Shown in pieces: positions 56,512-64,000 of a stretch of 64,000 bases of DNA. Each line of letters opens with the position of its first letter. Position 1 is the stretch's first letter. The notes below the pieces were generated by a model. It was not told the origin of the DNA. It made no database searches and was given only the letters and a program-made list of their open reading frames with translations. The position numbers and the translations under genes were made by a program. The DNA is from Natronoarchaeum rubrum (GTDB lineage Archaea; Halobacteriota; Halobacteria; Halobacteriales; Natronoarchaeaceae): assembly GCF_024494695.1 (NCBI RefSeq), contig NZ_JANHDP010000001.1:124001-188000 (forward strand). The letters run 5' to 3'.

Positions 56512-57075
56512 TCAGACGCCGCCGCGTTCCTGTGGCGACCGGGGCGCCTGTTCGCTCAACAGCTCCGTCAGCACGTTTTTCACCCGCTCGGGTCGCGGAA
56601 CGCTCTCGAAGACGACGTCCTCGGTTCCCGTCCCGGCGGTGTAGATCCGCACGTCGCCGTAGCCCAGCAGCCGCTGGACCGTCGTCTGGTCGTAGGCGGT
56701 GTTCTGGACGCGGTCGAGCCGGACTTGCCTGACGTTCCGCGAGACGAGCCCCCGCTTGACGTAGATCTCCTCGTCAGTGAGCACGTACAGCAGGCGCAGC
56801 CAGTCGACGTACGTCCACGCGGCGACGCCGATGCCGACCAGCGCGACGGCCAGCGGCGCGTACGCGATCGGCCACGGGAGCGACCCGTCGGTGACTCGTC
56901 CCAGAACGATCTCGAAGACGCCCCCGGCGAGCACGATCACGCCCGCGAGCGCCAGCGACGGGACGAGCGTGAACCGCGAGGGGCGGCCGACCCACTGTAG
57001 CGCTTCGTCGTCCGTCAGGTGGAGCCAGCTCGCGCCCTCGATCCGCTCGTCGCGGGCGGCCTGCCGGGTGGTCAT
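56512..57075 (-). CDS. Bacterial PH-domain (YdbT-like) membrane protein
   Basis: A 187-residue protein with two membrane helices (about 33-55, 65-88) followed by a bPH_2 domain: YVLTDEEIYVKRGLVSRNVRQVRLDRVQNTAY and GDVRIYTAGTGTEDVVFESVPRPERV. The domain matches YdbS/YdbT proteins. The function is unknown; membrane-surface binding is likely. The ATG at 57075 is used. Confidence 0.9.
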   Translation of the reverse strand: MTTRQAARDERIEGASWLHLTDDEALQWVGRPSRFTLVPSLALAGVIVLAGGVFEIVLGRVTDGSLPWPIAYAPLAVALVGIGVAAWTYVDWLRLLYVLTDEEIYVKRGLVSRNVRQVRLDRVQNTAYDQTTVQRLLGYGDVRIYTAGTGTEDVVFESVPRPERVKNVLTELLSEQAPRSPQERGGV

Positions 57076-57190
57076 CGGCCTGCTCGTCGGCGCGGCGTTC
57101 GGTCGCTCGGAGACACGTGCTGATATCCGCGAACGTCCACTTAGGCGTTTGCGCGCCGACGTTCGCGACGCGCTCGGACGGGGACCGTCG

Positions 57191-58138
57191 CTACGCGTCG
57201 TCGAACAGGTCCGTCGAGAGGTAGCGCTCGCCGGTGTCGGGCAGCACCGCGACGACCGTCTCGTCGGGCTGTTCGCGGGCGTACTCGGCGCCGGCGGCGA
57301 CCGCCGCGCCCGAGGAGACGCCGACGAGCAGCCCCTCGTCGCGCCCGAGCGCTCGCGCGGCGTCCTTGGCGTCGGCGTCCGCGACGGCCCGAACCTCGTC
57401 GACGAGTTCCGTCCGGAGCACGTCCGGGACGAATCCGGGACCGATCCCCTGGATGTCGTGGCTCGCCGAACTGAGTTCCGACAGCGTCGGCGACGCCGCG
57501 GGCTCGACGGCGACCGACGTGAGCGACTCGTCGCCGCGCTCCTCCTTGACGTACTCCGAAACGCCGGTGATCGTTCCGCCGGTCCCGACGCCCGCGACGA
57601 CGGCGTCGACGTCGCCGCCCGTCGCCCGCCAGATTTCGGGGCCCGTCGTCCGCCGGTGTGCGCGCCGGTTGGCCTCGTTCTCGAACTGCCGGGCGAGCAC
57701 GGCGTCCGTCCGCTCGTCGGCAATCTCCTCGGCGCGCCGGTTGGCCCCGCCCATCCCATCCTCGGCCGGCGTCAGCTCCAGCTCCGCGCCGAGGCCGGAA
57801 AGCAACGCGCGGCGCTCCTCGGACATCGACTCGGGCATCGTCAGCACGCAGTCGTATCCGCGGGCCGCGCTGACCGCCGCCAGTCCGATGCCCGTGTTTC
57901 CGCTCGTCGCCTCGACGACGACGCCCCCGGGCCCCAGCTCGCCCGCCGCCTCCGCGGCGTCGAGCATCTCACGGGCGATCCGGTCTTTCACCGAGTAGGG
58001 GTTGCTCGCCTCGACTTTGCCGTAGAGATTCTCCGCGACCGAGTCCAGGCGGAGCAGCGGCGTCCCGCCGATCAGCTCGTCGACGCCCTCGGCGACGTCT
58101 CGCTCCGACCGCTCGTCCGCTCGTTCCACGTGCGACAT
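57191..58138 (-). CDS. cysK: Cysteine synthase (PLP, beta-elimination/replacement family)
   Basis: A 315-residue O-acetylserine sulfhydrylase-like enzyme. PLP lysine Lys51 in ASNPYSVKDRIA, the substrate loop TSGNTGIGL, and the phosphate loop VGTGGTITGVSEY are all intact. The final segment VLPDTGERYLSTDLF is typical of CysK. It synthesises cysteine from O-acetylserine (or O-phosphoserine) and sulfide. The ATG at 58138 is preferred over the adjacent GTG. Confidence 0.96.
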   Translation of the reverse strand: MSHVERADERSERDVAEGVDELIGGTPLLRLDSVAENLYGKVEASNPYSVKDRIAREMLDAAEAAGELGPGGVVVEATSGNTGIGLAAVSAARGYDCVLTMPESMSEERRALLSGLGAELELTPAEDGMGGANRRAEEIADERTDAVLARQFENEANRRAHRRTTGPEIWRATGGDVDAVVAGVGTGGTITGVSEYVKEERGDESLTSVAVEPAASPTLSELSSASHDIQGIGPGFVPDVLRTELVDEVRAVADADAKDAARALGRDEGLLVGVSSGAAVAAGAEYAREQPDETVVAVLPDTGERYLSTDLFDDA

Positions 58139-58346
58139 CACCGATCCTACGCCCTCGCCGGCGGTAAGCGTCGATCCGTCGTATGGCGTGCTTTGAGACC
58201 TCCAGTGCCGGGGACCGCCCAGCGACTCGACCGTCCGCGGCGGTGACGTGAACGCCGCTGCTGCCGAGCCGTACTATCGGATCAGTTACAGTAATCCGCT
58301 TCAGCGAGCGCTTTTGGCCCTCCGGCGACTACGCTCTCGTAACGAA

Positions 58347-58937
58347 ATGGACCGAAACGTGCGCGTCGTCGCGGTCTGTGGCAGTTTGCGCGACGACAGC
58401 AAGACGCGAACGGCGCTCCGCGCGGCGCTGGCGTCGGCCCGGTCGGCGGGCGCGACGACGGAACTCCTCGATCTACGCGAGTACGATCTCCCCGCCTACG
58501 ATCCGGACGACCCCGAGTCGGCGGACGCCGCGGCGCTTCGGGAGTCGGTCGAGCGCGCCGACGCCGTGCTGATCGGGACGCCGAACTACCACGGCTCGTA
58601 CTCGGGCCAGCTGAAGAACGCGCTGGACTACTGCGGGCGCGACGAGTTCGGCGGCACCACGGTCGGCCTGATGGAGGTCGCCGGCGGGGAGTTCCCCACG
58701 GCGCCGCTGGACCACCTCCGGTCGGTCTGCCGGACGCTGAACGCCTGGGTCCTCCCCACGGAGGTCGCGATCCCCAGTTCGAGTTCGACGGTCGCTGACG
58801 GCGAGATCGACGACGAGCGGATCGCCGAGCGCGTCGCCCGACTGGGCGAGCAGGTCGCCGCCTACGCCGGCGTCGAGAACTATCCCGAACTGGCCGCCGA
58901 GCGCCGCGACGCTCTCGCCGAGGCGGCCGATGACTAG
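58347..58937 (+). CDS. NADPH-dependent FMN reductase
   Basis: A 196-residue flavodoxin-fold reductase: VVAVCGSLRDDSKTRTAL (FMN phosphate loop), LDLREYDLPAYDPD, and GTPNYHGSYSGQLKNALDY. These are signatures of the ArsH/SsuE/chromate-reductase group. It reduces FMN or quinones using NAD(P)H. It starts at ATG 58347 (MDRNVRV). Its stop overlaps the following NAT gene by eight bases, so they are co-expressed. Confidence 0.93.
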   Translation: MDRNVRVVAVCGSLRDDSKTRTALRAALASARSAGATTELLDLREYDLPAYDPDDPESADAAALRESVERADAVLIGTPNYHGSYSGQLKNALDYCGRDEFGGTTVGLMEVAGGEFPTAPLDHLRSVCRTLNAWVLPTEVAIPSSSSTVADGEIDDERIAERVARLGEQVAAYAGVENYPELAAERRDALAEAADD

Positions 58938-59757
58938 GCTGGATCCCGCGGCCTACCTCGAACGGATCGGCGTCGACCCCGCGAGCGTCGACCTCGGTAC
59001 CGTCGCCTCCGGTGGCGCCGACCGCGAGACGCTCGAACGACTCCAGCGCGCTCACGTCACGTCGGTCCCCTTCGAGACGCTCGCGGTCGCCGGCGATCCG
59101 TTCGGCGAGCGCGACGGCGAGGGCGTCTCCCGGACGTATCCCGACCTCTACGAGAAGATCGTCGAACGCGAGCGCGGCGGTTTCTGTTACGAACTGAACG
59201 GCCTGTTCGGCTGGCTGCTCGCCGAGTTGGGCTACGATCCGGACCGCGTCGCCGCGATGGTGCTGGGCGACGACGGCGAGGGGCGGCCGCCCGCGAACCA
59301 CCTCGCCCACGTTGTCGACCTCGACCGCCGCTACCTCGTCGACGCGGGGCTGGGCGTCCCCTCGATGCGGCGTCCCCTCCCGCTCGACGGCGAGACGCGA
59401 ACCGACGCCGCGGGCGTCGACTGGCGCGTCGTCGAGAGCGATCGCCCCGACGCCGACTTCCTGACGCGGTTTCGAGAACCGCGCGACGAGAGTTGGTCCG
59501 ATCGATACGTGTTCCGCGATCGGCACCGCGAGCGCGAGTACTTCGCCGCCACCTGCGAGTACCTCGCGACGGCGCCGGAATCGCCGTTCACCGACGAGCC
59601 GGTCGTCGCGCGCTCGACCGACCGCGGCTACGCGAAGCTCTCGCCGGACTCGCTGACGCGGGTGGTCGACGGCGAGGAGCGCGAGCGATCCGTCGACCCC
59701 GAGGAATGGCACGATCTGCTCGCTTCCGAGTTCGGCATCGCGTACGGTCCCGACTGA
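58930..59757 (+). CDS. Arylamine N-acetyltransferase
   Basis: A 275-residue NAT. The catalytic triad is intact: Cys86 in ERGGFCYELNG, His124 in PANHLAHVV and Asp138 in RYLVDAGLG. The family transfers acetyl or acyl groups from CoA to arylamines and hydrazines. A haloarchaeal role is unknown and could be detoxification or secondary metabolism. Overlap with the FMN reductase gene suggests a joint redox/acetylation function. Confidence 0.95.
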   Translation: MTRLDPAAYLERIGVDPASVDLGTVASGGADRETLERLQRAHVTSVPFETLAVAGDPFGERDGEGVSRTYPDLYEKIVERERGGFCYELNGLFGWLLAELGYDPDRVAAMVLGDDGEGRPPANHLAHVVDLDRRYLVDAGLGVPSMRRPLPLDGETRTDAAGVDWRVVESDRPDADFLTRFREPRDESWSDRYVFRDRHREREYFAATCEYLATAPESPFTDEPVVARSTDRGYAKLSPDSLTRVVDGEERERSVDPEEWHDLLASEFGIAYGPD

Positions 59758-59809
59758 GCGTCGAACCGCGTTCGTCGGATTTTTGTTCGCCTCTCGCTCA
59801 GTCGTTCCC

Positions 59810-60520
59810 GTGCCCTCGCTCGCACTCTCGGCCGCGGTCGGAGTCCTCTTTGGCCTCGTGCTGGCTGCGCCGCCGGGCCCGATGAACGCGATCATCGCCG
59901 AGGAGAGCGTGCTCCGGGGCTGGCCCGCGGGATTCCGGGCCGGTCTGGGCGCGATGCTGGCCGACGCGCTGTTTTTCGCGCTGGCGTTGGTCGGCGCGGT
60001 CGCCGTCGTCGATCGGACGCCGTGGCTTCGCGCCGTACTCTACCTGCTCGGCGGCGTGCTGATGCTGTACTTCGCGGTCGGCGCGCTGCGGGACGCCGAC
60101 GCCGCGCGGTCGTTCAGCGCGGACGACGCCGAGGAGTCCTCGGCCGGTGCGGGCGTGGACGCCGACTCGAAGGGGTTTCGCAAGGCGTTCGTGCTCGCGC
60201 TGACGAACCCCTACCAGATCGCGTTCTGGCTCACCGTCGGCGTCGGGCTGCTCGAACCCGGCCGGCTCGACGTACTCTCCTACGCGCCGGCGGTCGGCGA
60301 CGCGCTGGCGGGGACGCTCGTCGTCGAGACCGGCAGCCCGGCGCTGCTGGTCGGCTTCTTCGCGGGGATCGGCTGCTGGATCGTCGGCTTCCCCGCCGCG
60401 CTCGTCGCGACGGGGCGGCGCGTCGACGCCGCGGCGCCCGCGGTGGCGGCGCTCAGCGGCGTCGTCCTCGCGGGGTTCGGGGCGGCGTTCCTCTGGGTCG
60501 GGACGACCGGGCTGGCGTGA
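59810..60520 (+). CDS. LysE/RhtB-family translocator
   Basis: A 236-residue membrane protein with six helices: FGLVLAAPPGPMNAIIAEESVLRG (the family's conserved PPGP), GLGAMLADALFFALALVG and GFRKAFVLALTNPYQIAFWL. An Asp/Ser-rich loop (residues 100-123) is larger than usual. It starts with GTG at 59810; the more distant TTG in the open frame is less likely. It probably exports amino acids or related metabolites. Confidence 0.9.
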   Translation: MPSLALSAAVGVLFGLVLAAPPGPMNAIIAEESVLRGWPAGFRAGLGAMLADALFFALALVGAVAVVDRTPWLRAVLYLLGGVLMLYFAVGALRDADAARSFSADDAEESSAGAGVDADSKGFRKAFVLALTNPYQIAFWLTVGVGLLEPGRLDVLSYAPAVGDALAGTLVVETGSPALLVGFFAGIGCWIVGFPAALVATGRRVDAAAPAVAALSGVVLAGFGAAFLWVGTTGLA

Positions 60521-60534
60521 CGAGCCGATAGAGA

Positions 60535-60540
60535 TATTTA
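60535..60540 (+). promoter_or_regulatory. TATA-like box of the zinc-ribbon protein gene
   Basis: TATTTA lies 23-28 bases before the ATG at 60563 and supports that start over the ATG at 60542. Confidence 0.5.
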
Positions 60541-60562
60541 CGTGCTCCCGTGTGTACCACCC

Positions 60563-60970
60563 ATGCTGAGTACGGGTGCGGCCCCGCCCGCCGTGCAACT
60601 CGCGATCACGATACTGCTGTGTCTCGTTCCGACGCTCGCGCTGTTCGGACTGCTCCGACTGCTGTCGTGGCTCCGCGACGACGAACTCGTCGCGCGGATG
60701 GCTGCCGAGACCGACGAGTCGCTGGAGTCGGCCCCCATCGACGAGTTCCTCGCGAACGGGACTGGTGAGACCTCGTCGAGCGTATCGAGCGGCGAGTCCG
60801 GATCGGACCGCTCGCCGAGCGCCGCTGCGCAGCCTGGCACCCAGTCAGCACAGAGCGCCACGACCCGGACCGCCGGGGGAACGACCGACGCGGGCGTTCG
60901 CTGTCGACACTGCGGCGCGCCGAACCCCGAAGACGTCCGCTACTGCGAGCAGTGCGTCGGCAGGCTCTGA
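60563..60970 (+). CDS. Membrane-anchored zinc-ribbon protein (DUF7577-like)
   Basis: A 135-residue protein with one N-terminal membrane helix (about 10-32), an acidic Ser/Thr-rich linker (45-105), and a C-terminal zinc ribbon (CRHCGAPNPEDVRYCEQCVGRL region; two CxxC pairs). It resembles a haloarchaeal zinc-ribbon family recalled as DUF7577. Function unknown. The ATG at 60563 is chosen from promoter spacing. Confidence 0.75.
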   Translation: MLSTGAAPPAVQLAITILLCLVPTLALFGLLRLLSWLRDDELVARMAAETDESLESAPIDEFLANGTGETSSSVSSGESGSDRSPSAAAQPGTQSAQSATTRTAGGTTDAGVRCRHCGAPNPEDVRYCEQCVGRL

Positions 60971-60998
60971 TTTCAGGACCGCAACCGGCGGCGCCGGA

Positions 60999-61514
60999 CT
61001 ATTCGAGCCAGCGGCGCACCACGGCGCCGAAACCGGCGGCGCCGATACACAGCGCGACGAGTCCGCCGATCCCACTCAGCACCAGCGCGCCGTTGATCCC
61101 GGCGCCGACGGCGAGCGGGACGAGCCGATTCTCGCGGTTCGCGACGAGCCGGTCTCCGATCGCCAGAAACGCGATCGCCGAGCCGATCGCCCAGAGGACG
61201 TAGGCGACGAGCACGAGCAGCAGCGCGAACGGGATGCCGATGAAAGATATCACCAAGAGGAACGTCGCGCACGCGACGCCCACCAGACCGAGCAGCCCGT
61301 AGAGAAAGGAGCCGACCAGATCGTCGAGGAACGACGCCGCTGTGCGGTCGACGTAATCGGGACGGATCGCGAGCGCGACGGCGCCGAACACGAGCGTCGA
61401 GAGAAACGCCGTCACGGCGCCGCCGAGAACGCCCTCGATCGGGTTCTCGAGCGTGATGTCGACGGTCTGTAGCGTGACGGAGCCGACCGCGCCCGCGCCG
61501 AAGAGTTCGATCAT
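60999..61514 (-). CDS. Polytopic membrane protein (unrecognised, Gly/Ala-rich)
   Basis: A 171-residue protein with a 5' hydrophilic beginning (residues 1-25) and four hydrophobic helices: VLGGAVTAFLSTLVFGAV, LVGVACATFLLVISFIGIPFALLLVLVAYVLW (bactofilin/SdpI-like pair) and VAGAGINGALVLSGIGGLVAL. No clear family is recognised. It converges with the zinc-ribbon protein gene. The ATG at 61514 is set by codon usage. Confidence 0.65.
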   Translation of the reverse strand: MIELFGAGAVGSVTLQTVDITLENPIEGVLGGAVTAFLSTLVFGAVALAIRPDYVDRTAASFLDDLVGSFLYGLLGLVGVACATFLLVISFIGIPFALLLVLVAYVLWAIGSAIAFLAIGDRLVANRENRLVPLAVGAGINGALVLSGIGGLVALCIGAAGFGAVVRRWLE

Positions 61515-61587
61515 GCCGAACAGACATATCGGGGGACAAAAGGTGTTCGCCCTCGGTCGGCCGGTCGAGCGGGCGACGTCGCGGGCC

Positions 61588-61995
61588 TCAGAACTGTGCC
61601 CGGATCGCCGCGGCGATGCGGGTGCCCTCACGTTCGGAGAGGCTTCGACGCGGTAGCGAGACGTGGACGCCGTCGTCCGTCCGTCGTGGCACGACGTGGA
61701 CGTGGGCGTGCTCGACGTTGCCGACGAGCGGTCCCGAGGAGTGGAACACGCTGAACCCCTCGGGGTCGAGCGCGGCGTCGAGCGCCTGCGCGACCGTGCG
61801 GATAGTGTCGAACACGGCGGTCGCCGTCGACGCCTCGCCCGCGAGCACGTCCTCGCAGTGGGCTTTCGGAATCACGAGCGCGTGCCCCTCGACGGCCGGG
61901 TTCTCGTCGAGGAACGCGACCGTCCGCTCGTCCTCGTAGAGGACGCGGGCGTCGCCCTCGCCGTCGGCGATGCGACAGAAGGCACAGTCGTTCAT
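61588..61995 (-). CDS. HIT family nucleotide-binding hydrolase
   Basis: A 135-residue histidine-triad protein: N-terminal CAFCRIADGEGD (zinc/dinucleotide-site CxxC), middle NPAVEGHALVIPKAHCEDVL, and the catalytic triad EHAHVHVVPR. It hydrolyses adenosine-like phosphoramidates or dinucleotides. Length is normal for the family. Confidence 0.96.
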   Translation of the reverse strand: MNDCAFCRIADGEGDARVLYEDERTVAFLDENPAVEGHALVIPKAHCEDVLAGEASTATAVFDTIRTVAQALDAALDPEGFSVFHSSGPLVGNVEHAHVHVVPRRTDDGVHVSLPRRSLSEREGTRIAAAIRAQF

Positions 61996-62098
61996 ACCGG
62001 ATCGATTCGGTCAACCAACTTAGGTGTTGCCTCGACGCCGCTCCACCGGTCGCCCGCCGTTCCACAGGTCTATGGCCCAGCAGCGCCACGTTTCGGTC

Positions 62099-63613
62099 AT
62101 GACGGAGCTTGCGGCACTCGTCGAGCGGTCGTTGCGCGGCGACGCGCTGGCGGAGTTCGAGCGGCGCGTCGACGACCAGGCCGGGCGACTGGCCGCCGAT
62201 CTGCGCGCGGGTCGGCTCGACAACCCCGGGTTCGGCCTCGGGATCGAACTGGAAGCCTACGCCGTCGATGAGCGCGGGCGACTCGCGAGAGTACCTGACG
62301 GTGTCTTCGAGGGCCCCTGCGACCGCGAACTCGGGCTGCACAACGCCGAGTTCAACACGGCCGCGGAGCCGTTCGACGGCGACGGGATCGCCGCGCAGGC
62401 GGCCCAGCTCGAACGGAACGTCCGGACCGCTCGGTCGGCAGCCGACGATGCGGGCCTGACCTTCGTCCTCGACGCGATGTGGACCCGCCCGCCCGAGGAG
62501 GGGACTCGCGAGTATCTCTCGGCCGTCGAGGACCGCGGCGGCGTCACCGTCGCCGAGAACATGACGCCTTCGCCGCGGTACTGCGCGATCGACAACCACA
62601 TTCTGCGACGCGCCGGCGGGACGGTGTCGCTCTCGGTACCGGGCGCCGACCGGGCGTTTCCGACGATCCTGATCGAGTCGCTGACAAGTTCTATCCAGCC
62701 CCATGTCCAGGTTCCCGACGCGGCGTCGTTCCCCGAGTATCACGCCGCGGCGATCCGCACGCTCGGGCCGGTACTCGCGCTGGCGACGAACTCGCCGCTG
62801 CTCCCGGCTGATCTGTACGACCCCGACGACCCCGCCGGACTGCTCGACGAGACGTACCACGAGCTTCGCGTGCCCGTCTTCGAGCAGTCGATCGACGACG
62901 CCTGGGAGAAGGTCCGCGTCCCCGACGATCTGGCGTCCGCGGCGGACGTCCTCGACGCGCTGGTCGCCGACCCGACCTGCGCGCCGTTCCTCCGCGAGTG
63001 GGTCACGGACGGGTCCCGCGAGACGTTCGAGGATCGCTTCTGGGAGCTCGATCACAAGCGCGGCACCTACTGGCGCTGGGTGCGCGCGGTCACCGGCGGC
63101 CAGCCCGTCGGCGAGGGCGACCGGCGCTCGATCCGCATCGAGTACCGCCCGCTGCCGACCCAGCCGACGGTCGCGGACAACGTCGGTCTGCTCTGTCTGG
63201 TCGCCGGCCTCCTCCGCGGGCTCGTCGCGACCGATCACCCGATCACGACGCTCGACCGGGACGCCGCGGAACGGAGCTTCTACGCGGCCGTCGAGGATAG
63301 CCTCGACGCCGATCTCGTGTGGGTCACGGCCGACGGCGATCGGACGACAGACGCCGAAATCATCTACGAGGAGCTGTTCTCGATCGCTCGGCGCGGCCTC
63401 CGCGAGCAGGGCGTCGAGGCGGAGACGATCGAGACGTATCTCGACCCGATCGAGGCGCGGTGGGCGGATCGAACGACGCCGAGCCGCTGGAAGCTCGAGC
63501 GCGTCCGGGCGGCGCTCAATGACGGCCTCGCGTTCGAGGATGCGGTCGCCGAGATGCAAGCCGAGTACGTCCGCCGTTCGGCGGCCGACGAACCGTTCGC
63601 GGACTGGGACTGA
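62099..63613 (+). CDS. GCS2-like carboxylate-amine ligase (glutamate-cysteine ligase superfamily)
   Basis: A 504-residue soluble protein. Segments GFGLGIELEAYAVDERGRL and CDRELGLHNAEFNTAAEPFDG match the metal/ATP-binding core of GCS2 ligases. NMTPSPRYCAIDNHI, the Glu-rich HELRVPVFEQSIDDAW region and YWRWVRAVTGGQPVGEGDRRSIRIEYRPLP are further parts. A stretch like SLSVPGADRAFPTIL fits the adenylate site. The haloarchaeal thiol is gamma-glutamylcysteine, so gamma-glutamylcysteine synthesis is possible, but the protein is longer than the known haloarchaeal GshA. A GTCTATGG box lies about 30 bases upstream of ATG 62099. Confidence 0.75.
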   Translation: MTELAALVERSLRGDALAEFERRVDDQAGRLAADLRAGRLDNPGFGLGIELEAYAVDERGRLARVPDGVFEGPCDRELGLHNAEFNTAAEPFDGDGIAAQAAQLERNVRTARSAADDAGLTFVLDAMWTRPPEEGTREYLSAVEDRGGVTVAENMTPSPRYCAIDNHILRRAGGTVSLSVPGADRAFPTILIESLTSSIQPHVQVPDAASFPEYHAAAIRTLGPVLALATNSPLLPADLYDPDDPAGLLDETYHELRVPVFEQSIDDAWEKVRVPDDLASAADVLDALVADPTCAPFLREWVTDGSRETFEDRFWELDHKRGTYWRWVRAVTGGQPVGEGDRRSIRIEYRPLPTQPTVADNVGLLCLVAGLLRGLVATDHPITTLDRDAAERSFYAAVEDSLDADLVWVTADGDRTTDAEIIYEELFSIARRGLREQGVEAETIETYLDPIEARWADRTTPSRWKLERVRAALNDGLAFEDAVAEMQAEYVRRSAADEPFADWD

Positions 63614-63692
63614 GTAGGATCGTTCGCGCTCGCCCTCGAAACCGCTGGTGCGGAGTCGGCGTCGCTTCGGCGTCTGACGCCCGTTCGACGTA

Positions 63693-63700
63693 TCTTTATT
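63693..63700 (+). promoter_or_regulatory. TATA-like box of the terminal membrane gene
   Basis: TCTTTATT lies 25-32 bases before the ATG at 63725, fitting a leaderless transcript for the small membrane protein. Confidence 0.45.
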
Positions 63701-63724
63701 TGATCTTCGGCTCTCGAACGAACT

Positions 63725-63973
63725 ATGGACGCACTCGCGGCCGTCGTGGTGTCGATGGTGCTGGGACCGCTCACGGTGCTGTCGTTCCTGGTCGATCCCG
63801 CCGGCTTCCTCGCCCGGAACGGCGCGCTGTCGATCTGCTACCTGACGGCGGCGTCGCTCGGGACGGTCCTGCACGTCGCCTTCGCCGTCCGGGTCGTTGC
63901 GGCCGTCAACCGCCGCGTGCGCTCGGCCGGTCGGGACGCCGGTCCCGCACCCGGCGTCCGCCCGGGCGAGTGA
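63725..63973 (+). CDS. Small two-helix membrane protein, complete within the window
   Basis: An 82-residue protein with an N-terminal helix (about 5-24), a short loop and a second helix (about 36-58), then a basic, Pro/Gly-rich tail (RRVRSAGRDAGPAPGVRPGE). No family is recognised. Codon use is ordinary. The promoter box and stop are both present, so it looks complete. Confidence 0.6.
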   Translation: MDALAAVVVSMVLGPLTVLSFLVDPAGFLARNGALSICYLTAASLGTVLHVAFAVRVVAAVNRRVRSAGRDAGPAPGVRPGE

Positions 63974-64000
63974 TCGGCGGCTGACCTCAGATCGAGCGAC

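Overview
The window is chromosomal DNA of an extremely halophilic archaeon (class Halobacteria). The supporting features are very GC-rich DNA, acidic proteins with many Asp and Glu residues, an archaeal TFB gene, a HalX response regulator, PAS-rich kinases, Bat-type regulators, many haloarchaea-only small membrane families, and AT-rich TATA-like boxes about 26-34 bases before start codons, which fits largely leaderless transcription. The genus cannot be named from the sequence. Gene density is high, and I see no rRNA, tRNA, insertion sequence, integrase or CRISPR array. It reads as core chromosome rather than an accessory island.

Layout. 0-2.2 kb: 5' part of a tfb gene, then gatC-gatA of the tRNA-dependent amidotransferase. 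2.3-9.9 kb: a very large pilin-like surface protein, cysS, an OGG1-like glycosylase, and an Lrp regulator overlapping an aminotransferase. 10-17 kb: a membrane DUF7344 protein, a 50-residue zinc protein, tRNA methyltransferase Trm56, a CbiM plus CbiN-like pair without its ATPase, the methylmalonyl-CoA mutase large subunit and acetyl-CoA synthetase. 16.8-22 kb: coxA and small membrane proteins. 22-26.3 kb: a thiolase/DUF35 pair, a hydrolase, and the MeaB/B12-binding subunit operon. 26.5-34.5 kb: a DUF420 oxidase factor, a kinase, an ABC-2 exporter, a Gfo/Idh oxidoreductase, membrane proteins, a stress protein and an aldo-keto reductase. 34.6-38.2 kb: a signalling block of RecA-like protein, HalX regulator and PAS/GAF kinase. 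38.3-42.8 kb: fused ctaA/ctaB, coxB, coxC and accessory genes. 42.8-64 kb: mixed metabolism, including an acyl-CoA dehydrogenase, squalene synthase-like enzyme, ThuA protein, P-loop ATPase, cysteine synthase, arylamine acetyltransferase, HIT protein and GCS2-like ligase, together with Bat-like and membrane-bound regulators.

How the genes fit together. Three separated islands (16.8-21.9, 26.5 and 38.3-42.8 kb) together encode an aa3-type heme-copper oxidase with heme A synthesis and probable assembly factors. Acetate activation, methylmalonyl-CoA mutase with its chaperone, a thiolase and an acyl-CoA dehydrogenase indicate growth on acyl-CoA substrates. No clear defence or mobile system was found. 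The most interesting under-described items are the 1092-residue pilin-like protein, the HalX/RecA-like/kinase block, the DUF5827/BioD-like ATPase pair, the tiny membrane protein beside coxA, and the haloarchaeal GCS2-like ligase.
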